A program made the position numbers and the translations under genes. Below, piece by piece: positions 57,481-64,000 of a DNA stretch of 64,000 nt. Where the stretch lies: positions 10,602,001 to 10,666,000 of the forward strand of contig OX387193.1 of assembly GCA_947561395.2 (NCBI GenBank), written 5' to 3'. Every line of letters begins with the position of its first letter. The stretch's first letter is position 1. The DNA comes from Buxus sempervirens (lineage: Eukaryota; Streptophyta; Magnoliopsida; Buxales; Buxaceae). The notes under the pieces were generated by a model, which did not search any database, was not told the origin of the DNA, and was given only the letters and a program-made list of their open reading frames with translations.

Positions 57481-60096
57481 AGAATCTTTGGTGGTAAACG
57501 AGATTTAACAGTCTAAAATGGCGATCCGGGCATAGTTAGTTAATTACCTGTTATGTAGAAAGCTTACATAGAAGCCTTACTTCTCCAAACCAACTGTACC
57601 TGCTTAAAGAATAAAAAGTTTTTTAAATCTGGATTTTGCTTCAAAGAGGAAATTTAGATGTAGGCAATTTAGATAAAAACCATTAATTTTTTGTTTTCTT
57701 TTTTCTTTTTTTTTTATTATGAGTTTTTAGCTAAATTGCCCGATTTAATTAACTAATAATGCGTCCTACACATACGAATAAGTGCGTCTAACATGTAAAT
57801 TAGTGCATCCAAAATTGTTCGGCGATTTATACTCTTTCTGAGAGAAAAATAGTTCATCTTATAGATGAAAAAAAAGTGCTTCTAAACATGTAAATTAGTG
57901 CATCCACAATCGCCTATAATTAGTACATTTACCATGTAAATCGGTGTATCCAAAATCACCTTTAAGTATCTGATTTACCTGTAAATACATCCTACACACA
58001 AATAAGTGCATCTAACTTGTAGATTAATGCATCCATCTTTTTTAAACTTTTTACATATGATATCAAAAAGGTTGTTTATGGGTAATCTAGTAGAACACCC
58101 TTTATTTATTTTTTTGTTGGTGCCATTGTGTAAGTCTTTAAATCTAAATAAATTTTCGATATGACACAAAGAGGACAATCAAGACTAGCATATTTTCTTG
58201 TTTTAAGTTTAAATAATTTGAATGGTCATTTATACCATGACACAACCTTATGAATGTTCATTTTGAGGATATAATCTAAAAGTACACATCAAATGGGGCA
58301 TAAAGATTAGTCACATTATTCTTTCATGTGATATATTCTGATTCTTCACAATAATCAACTAAAGCTATTGCACCACAATAGAGTACCTTTCACACGGAAC
58401 AGAATATTAAAGTCTAATAGAAAAATTCATGAAATTTACTCAAACAAAATCTAATTTTTTGTTTAGTGGCATCAAGCTAGTTGTGAAGATGAAGATCTTG
58501 GATGATTTGACTATATTTTCTCCTAAACACAAACCACAAAAGTCAAGGTAGGTTGTTGAGGTCAGCGGTCAGTTCAAGAATTTACAGCTCGTTTGTGAGA
58601 CCAACTACCAATTCATCTCTCTTACATCTTCTTCTTCTTTAATTCTTAGAGTTTCCTAAATCATGTTTCACTCTAAAATATTTTGACCTCCCTACTCTCA
58701 TTTTAACCACACAAAAGAAAAAAAAATTTCAGTCTTCAATAACTGTAGCTTCTAAAATGATTTTTGTTTTTTGTCTTTTGTTCTCTCATAGTGCTTATCC
58801 TAATTAATCTTAGTCTTACTTAGTTTTAAAGAATTTTTGGTATTTAAATTGGAAAAAAAATAATTTGTCTTATCTTTGTATATGAATCCTAGTGAAAAGG
58901 GTTGAAGCATCCAAGGTTTACTTATTCTCAATTCTAAAATCTAAATGGGAAGGAGGATCTCCTAGACTCCTATGGCCTCCCTCCTAGAATTCCCAATTCT
59001 AAGAATTTTTGAAGTCATGAAAAATTAATCAATATTTTGTAGCAATTAAATCTTAAGCTCAAGCTTTTATTCTCTCTCAAAACTGTAGTACATTTTAAAG
59101 AAGTGGGTTTAAAACTGTTCTAACTCTATATTTTCCCTAAGTATCCATTTTCAATCAACTTTTACCATGATAGTATCTGGTTTGTAAGAGAGACAAAATG
59201 AAAGCTAAGATGGATGGTTATAATAAGAACCTTGGGGCAAGAGCAGCTCCAATTTTGTAGTAGTTGAATGCTGATAAATGAATTCAAGTCCCAGAACTTG
59301 TCGTGGATGTACAAGATTTTTAGGAGAAAAAGAAACAAAGGATGATATAACAAACATGGACACACCAATAGGGATTCCTGGAAGATTTTGCAAGCTCTCA
59401 TGGTCTGGGAGCTATTGCTTTGGCTGCTTTGCAAGTTAAATCCTTTTCCATTTGATCTTCCACCTCACTTGCAACTGAGTCTATGAGCACTGAAACCTTC
59501 TAAACAGCTCAAGAAAATATGATAAGCCTCACAACCTTTATGATCTTAAATTTGGATAGAGTTAAAATACAGGCTTGCAGCCTGACACCCCTCATGGAAA
59601 ACATAGGAAATGCATTTGGGGTCATAACACATGTATCATGTGGTCTGTATTTGGAAATTTGGGTAGGATCCATCTCATAATGACAATGTTGTATGCTCAC
59701 TGGTTGATCAGGTAGAAAACCCAAGATGATTGATCTAGTGCAGTGGAGTGAGGGTGAAGAATCTCAGCCACCCAAGAAAGAAAAGGACACTGCAACACAT
59801 ATCAGTGAGAGGGAAGGAGATGGTAAGTTAGGATTAGGTCTCTGACTGGTAAGAAAGGAAAAAGATGGTCTCAAACTTTTAATTAAACCCTCACACTCTT
59901 TAACTCTCACACCCTATAATTGCACCAGACCTTAATTGATTAGGCATTTTTTTAAGGTCATGCCTTCCTTCATCAAAACCAAACTCTCTCCAACAAGAGC
60001 CCAGCACTACAATAAAATGCCATCCTTGTGGAAGTGTATCATAGAGCTTGTGGCACATCCTAGTTGATTCATTTCTTGCCAATAAGCTTTTTAACC
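57481..60096. other. Divergent intergenic region between NAGK and PKSA
   Basis: About 2.6 kb containing the upstream region of NAGK (minus) and the promoter of PKSA (plus). Apart from the repeat block at 57755-58035 it is AT-rich sequence without recognisable genes. Short open frames at 59162-59434 and 59509-59724 have no domain. Confidence 0.5.
57755..58035. repeat. Four diverged copies of a roughly 45-60 bp unit
   Basis: Units contain AAGTG(C)GTCTAACATGTA, AATTAGTGCATCCAAAAT and neighbouring CCTACACATACGAAT-like words, repeated near 57781, 57873, 57917 and 57989 with substitutions. Non-coding. Confidence 0.6.
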
Positions 60097-61405
60097 ATGT
60101 CGAAAGCTGACTGCAATGGCACCTCCAGCTACATACCTGCATCAGCAAAGCGTGCTCCAACACCAGGGAAGGCAACGATAATCGCCCTAGGCAAGGCCTT
60201 CCCCCGTCAACTCATTCCTCAGGAATGCTTGGTTGAGGGCTATTTCCGAGACACAAAGTGCGATGATCCAACCATGAAGGAGAAGCTGGAACGCCTGTGT
60301 AAGTGCCATTTGCAGTTTTAGAAAACACATCATGCTAACATCTCAAATGCAGAGGTTTTCATTAAGTTGTAATGACATTTATTTCAGAGCTTCTGTCATC
60401 TTTTATAATTTTCTTTTTCTTCCTCTTCTGCTAGGTAAGACCACCACAGTAAAGACAAGATATACAGTCATGTCTAAGGAGATTTTAGACAAGTACCCAG
60501 AACTAGCAACAGAGGGCACTCCAACACTTACTCAAAGGCTAGAAGTAGCACATCCAGCAGTCCTAGAGATGGCAGTGGAAGCAAGCCTTGCTTGCATTAA
60601 GGAATGGGGAAGGTCAGTATCAGATATAACCCATGTGGTCTATGTGTCATCAAGTGAAATAAGGTTACCAGGGGGTGATCTGTACCTGGCTAGCCAACTC
60701 GGCCTGAGGAGTGATGTTGGACGTGTCATGTTGTATTTTCTGGGATGTTATGGTGGTGTCACTGGCCTCCGTGTCGCCAAGGACATAGCAGAGAACAACC
60801 CAGGAAGTCGTGTTCTGTTAACGACTTCAGAGACTACTATACTTGGCTACCGTCCACCTAACGCAGCACGTCCTTATGATCTTGTGGGGGCTGCACTGTT
60901 TGGTGATGGTGCCGCGGCAGTCATTATAGGAACTGAACCACTAAGTGGGATTGAATCTCCATTCATGGAACTGAACTATGCGGTCCAGAAATTTTTGCCA
61001 GGCACACACAATGTAATTGATGGTCAGCTATCTGAGGAGGGCATAAATTTCAAACTGGGGAGAGATCTTCCTCAAAAGATTGAAGATAACATAAAGGATT
61101 TCTGCAAGACACTTATGGAAAAAGCTAACTTGAAGGAGTTCAATGACTTGTTCTGGGCTGTTCATCCAGGGGGGCCAGCAATACTTAACCGACTGGAGAG
61201 CAATCTCAACCTGAGGGCAGAGAAACTACAATGCAGTAGGAAGGCACTGATGGATTATGGGAATGTGAGTAGCAATACTATCTTCTATGTCATGGAATAC
61301 TTGAAGGAGGAACTGAAGAGAGGGGGAGGGGAAGAGTGGGGACTTGCCTTGGCATTTGGGCCCGGTATCACCTTTGAAGGAATTCTTGTTCGTAGCCTCC
61401 AATAA
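60097..61405 (+). CDS. PKSA: Anther type III polyketide synthase, PKSA/LAP6-like
   Basis: Chalcone-synthase-fold enzyme that condenses hydroxy fatty acyl-CoA esters with malonyl-CoA to alkyl pyrones for sporopollenin in the pollen wall; expected in tapetum. Exons 60097-60298 and 60435-61405; the single intron splits a Cys codon, the conserved CHS-family position. 390 residues, as expected. The catalytic triad is C172 (YFLGCYGG), H311 (WAVHPGG) and N344 (DYGNVSSN), with the CHS spacings of 139 and 33. Other marks are KTTTVKTRYTVMSKEIL, GVTGLRVAKDIAENNPGSRV, GYRPPNAARPYDLVGAALFG and GPGITFEGILVRSL. FLGCYGGVTGL and GYRPPN favour the LAP6/PKSA branch over LAP5/PKSB (GCSGG) or true CHS. No in-frame defect. 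Start chosen at MSKADCNG (60097), although the frame is open 11 codons upstream to another ATG. Confidence 0.95.
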
Positions 61406-62652
61406 CAAGTTACAGCTCCACCCAAGTAATGAAAGATAAATTGTTGATTGCAAGCTCTAATCTTAGGCTTTCATTCCAAACACTTCATGAGGTAATCATT
61501 CGGGTTCAGTGCAGTTCCTAGTTTGCTTCGAAAGGAAGTGGTGTCTTTGCTAATAAGGCTGTTTTTTTTTTCAATTAAAAGTAGATTAATTTTAAAGAAA
61601 TGAGATTGGTCAATATTTTCACTTGGGATATAAAAAAAACAATAATTTAGTCTTTACCATTAGAAGTCACTGTGATGGCTTTGAGTATTGTATTACTTGT
61701 ATGACCATTGGAGCTGCAAAATCAAAAAGTGAAAGAAAAGCATAAAATATGCACATAGAAAGCCAGGAAGTGGTATGCCCTCCTGTCTTCTCATGGTTTA
61801 TTATTGCTTTTCTTTTTCATTTATGCAATGTTTTTGAAAGTTGGATTTCACTCTTTTTGTTCTGTAATCAAAGATCACAACACCAAGAAAAGGAAATTTT
61901 ATTTACAAGCATACCAATAAAACCATGATTTACATACCAAGGAGAACGTTTGAAGTGAGATGATATGCTGCATTAAGTGAAAGGATGCCTTCAAAACTTT
62001 TCAAGATAACAATGAAGCCTTAGACAATGGATTATACACCTCCATAGAGTGTCCATGATAAAATACCACCCAAAATCTCAGAAATGGAACAGAATATTGA
62101 GGACTTAAGACATTTGAGGCTTGTAAGAATTTGGGAAGTAATTTTCATAAGTAGATGGTTCTATTTAAGAAAAGAAGAGGAGAATATGACAAGCATGCTA
62201 AGTTTACAAATGGTACAAAAAAAAGGCTAGCCAACAAAAACAAGCTAGCACGGACTATACAAGCTTTAAAAAGAGTAGAGAAAGGAGTCAAACGAATCTG
62301 ACCACCAATAATCACAGGTAAACCAATAGAAACCCTCTTGAACTTGACGAGGAGGGTTACATAAACCTAAACACTCAACATCAGATGACCTCCAAGCTCA
62401 AACCGCCCCATTCTTCAGAATCTTCACGCTTTTGAAGACCCACAAGATGTTTAAGGGACGAAAAAACTCCAAATCAATGCTCTTGGAGAACATAAAAAAG
62501 GTTCAAGTGTGGCATTGGATATAGGCATCAAAGTGGCAACGCAGCGGAAAAGGTTCACTAACTCCAGGCTCAATTTATAGGGATGGAAAATAACATATCT
62601 GGGGCTCTAAAGAGATACAACATTGTATTTCCCATGTTATTTCATCAGTTCC
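61406..62652. other. Convergent intergenic region between PKSA and the PPR gene
   Basis: Holds the 3' UTRs of PKSA (plus) and of the PPR gene (minus). AT-rich with no coding signal and no repeat that I can identify. Confidence 0.5.
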
Positions 62653-64000
62653 CTAACCATTCTCAAATCTGTTGACATCCAACCCTAAAGCTGAATAGGT
62701 ATATTTATCTGGCAAAACACCATTTTCCCTCATGATGTCATAGATTTCATGAGCTTTATCCATGTCCCCAAGTCGACGATACCCACTGATAAGAACATTG
62801 TAAGTCACCACATTAGGAGTTACCTTCTTACTTTTCATTAAATCAAACACCATAATTGCACTGTCCATCCTTTTCAACTTGCAATATCCATCAACTAGGC
62901 ATGTATAAGTAACAACATTCGGCTCAAGGCTTCTCTCTGTCATTTCAGTGAATAGTCCCCAAGCCTTCCTCATATCTCCAATTTTACAAAACCCTGCAAT
63001 AATTGATGTATAAGAAATTTCATTAGGGTTCAAACCCTTTCCAATCATTTCCTTGAACAACCTCAAGGCTTCAAAAATTCTGCCTCTCCTGCATTGTGCA
63101 TTGATCAGGATTGTATACATAATGACATCGGGAGTGATACCATGCTTTATCATTTCCCCATACAACTTGAAAGCTTCTTTAGAGTTTAATTGTTTGGCAA
63201 ATCCATCTATAAGATTGCTATATGTAACAACATCAGGAACAAGATTCCTCTTCAACATCATGGGGAAAAGCTCCAAGGCCCTCTCAGGTTTCTTTTCTTT
63301 GCGGAATGTGTTAATGAACGCATCATAGGTTAACAAGTCCGGGATAATACCTTGGTCCTGCATTTCATGCATAAGCTGGAAAGCTTCCTCTATGCGTCCT
63401 TCCTTGCAAAAGCTGTCCACAAGAACAGTGCACGTGACAGTGTCAGGTAATATGCCACCTTTCAGCATGAGGTTAAAGATATTCAAGGCTTTCTCTAAGC
63501 AACCGATCTTGCAATAACCATTCATAAGAGTGGTAAAATTAAAAGCATTTGGAGCCAAATTATTTCTTAGCATTTCCTCCAACAATTTAAAAGCAGAATC
63601 CAAATAGCCCTGCTTACAAAACCCATCAATTAAAATGTTGTAAGTAAACCGATTGTGCTTAAATCCAGAAGTCTCAATATTTCCAAATATATCCAATGCA
63701 AGTTCCAACAGTCCAACCTTACAGAGACCATCCAAAAGTGAGTTAAAGATTGTTAGGGAAGGTCTGATGTTATGGATCTTCATTTCCTCAAGTAAACTGA
63801 TAGCTTTCAGAACATCCCTCTTCTTGCAAAACCCAACAATCAGAATTCCGTAACTATAAACATCTGGTGATACACCTATACTTCTCATTTCTTCAAAATA
63901 CCTCATAGCCTCATGCAACTCGCCTTTATAACAAAGGGCATGAATTACAACATTATAACAATAAACATTAACCGGCCTACTCCTATATCTTAAGTCCCGA
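62653..64000 (-). CDS. P-class pentatricopeptide repeat protein, C-terminal part (5' end outside the window)
   Basis: PPR proteins bind single-stranded RNA, one base per 35-residue repeat, mostly in mitochondria or plastids, and direct RNA processing. The frame is open from the window edge to the stop at 62653-62655, giving at least 449 residues. It contains about twelve canonical 35-residue repeats of the pattern PDVVTYNxLIxGFCKxGxxxxAxxLxxEM, for example PNVVTYTCLVDGYCKLKRMD and PDVVTYSNLIDGFAKQLNSK, plus a partial last one (PDKYTYSALG) and a short tail ending in RFENG. There is no E, DYW or SMR domain. The repeat style resembles the Restorer-of-fertility-like group, but the N-terminus with its targeting signal lies beyond the window, so target and organelle are unknown. 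Confidence 0.95.
   Translation of the reverse strand, partial: RDLRYRSRPVNVYCYNVVIHALCYKGELHEAMRYFEEMRSIGVSPDVYSYGILIVGFCKKRDVLKAISLLEEMKIHNIRPSLTIFNSLLDGLCKVGLLELALDIFGNIETSGFKHNRFTYNILIDGFCKQGYLDSAFKLLEEMLRNNLAPNAFNFTTLMNGYCKIGCLEKALNIFNLMLKGGILPDTVTCTVLVDSFCKEGRIEEAFQLMHEMQDQGIIPDLLTYDAFINTFRKEKKPERALELFPMMLKRNLVPDVVTYSNLIDGFAKQLNSKEAFKLYGEMIKHGITPDVIMYTILINAQCRRGRIFEALRLFKEMIGKGLNPNEISYTSIIAGFCKIGDMRKAWGLFTEMTERSLEPNVVTYTCLVDGYCKLKRMDSAIMVFDLMKSKKVTPNVVTYNVLISGYRRLGDMDKAHEIYDIMRENGVLPDKYTYSALGLDVNRFENG

Noticed and set aside
1..64000. Search for a biosynthetic gene cluster or a new multi-gene system
   Set aside because: The eight genes belong to unrelated pathways and lie on both strands with no shared partners; CCD7 and PKSA have no pathway neighbours here.

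Overview
This is plant nuclear DNA, very probably from a flowering plant outside the grasses. Its genes are split by long AT-rich introns with plant-type GT..AG borders, plastid-targeted and sporopollenin-pathway genes are present, and the space between genes is filled with MITEs, SINEs and 5'-truncated LINE tails. I cannot name the species from the sequence alone.

Eight gene-level units were found. From left to right: (1) minus strand, 541-7112, the RNA polymerase III subunit RPC4, rebuilt here as nine exons; (2) plus strand, about 9452-9718, a truncated R2R3-MYB fragment; (3) minus strand, 16082-18703, splicing factor 1 (branch-point-binding protein) with an uninterrupted coding region and a probable intron just after its stop codon; (4) minus strand, 21033-26613, carotenoid cleavage dioxygenase 7 (strigolactone synthesis), seven exons; (5) plus strand, 31074-55103, a 24-kb, 17-exon gene for an ALC1/CHD1L-type SNF2 remodeller with a C-terminal macro domain (CHR10 type), including an 8-nt micro-exon inside the Walker A region; (6) minus strand, 56335-57390, plastid N-acetylglutamate kinase; (7) plus strand, 60097-61405, a PKSA/LAP6-type anther type III polyketide synthase, two exons; (8) minus strand, 62653 to the window edge, the C-terminal part of a P-class pentatricopeptide repeat protein. 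For every multi-exon gene the exon phases add up exactly, giving proteins of 328, 608, 875 and 390 residues.

The genes do not form a pathway cluster. They are ordinary housekeeping and developmental genes side by side: Pol III transcription, splicing, hormone synthesis, chromatin remodelling, arginine synthesis, pollen wall, organelle RNA processing. The accessory content is mobile DNA. Several insertions keep readable target-site duplications: a 9-bp duplication around a 241-bp Mutator-like MITE at 11087; 19-bp duplications around two LINE tails in CHR10 introns; 14-bp duplications around an RNase H-bearing LINE remnant and around an Au-type SINE; and an 8-bp duplication around a MITE that sits inside another LINE remnant. 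I found no new multi-gene system. The points most worth a second look are the micro-exon, the macro-domain remodeller, the MYB fragment that lost a core tryptophan, the post-stop intron of SF1 and the paired G30 tracts on the sense strand.
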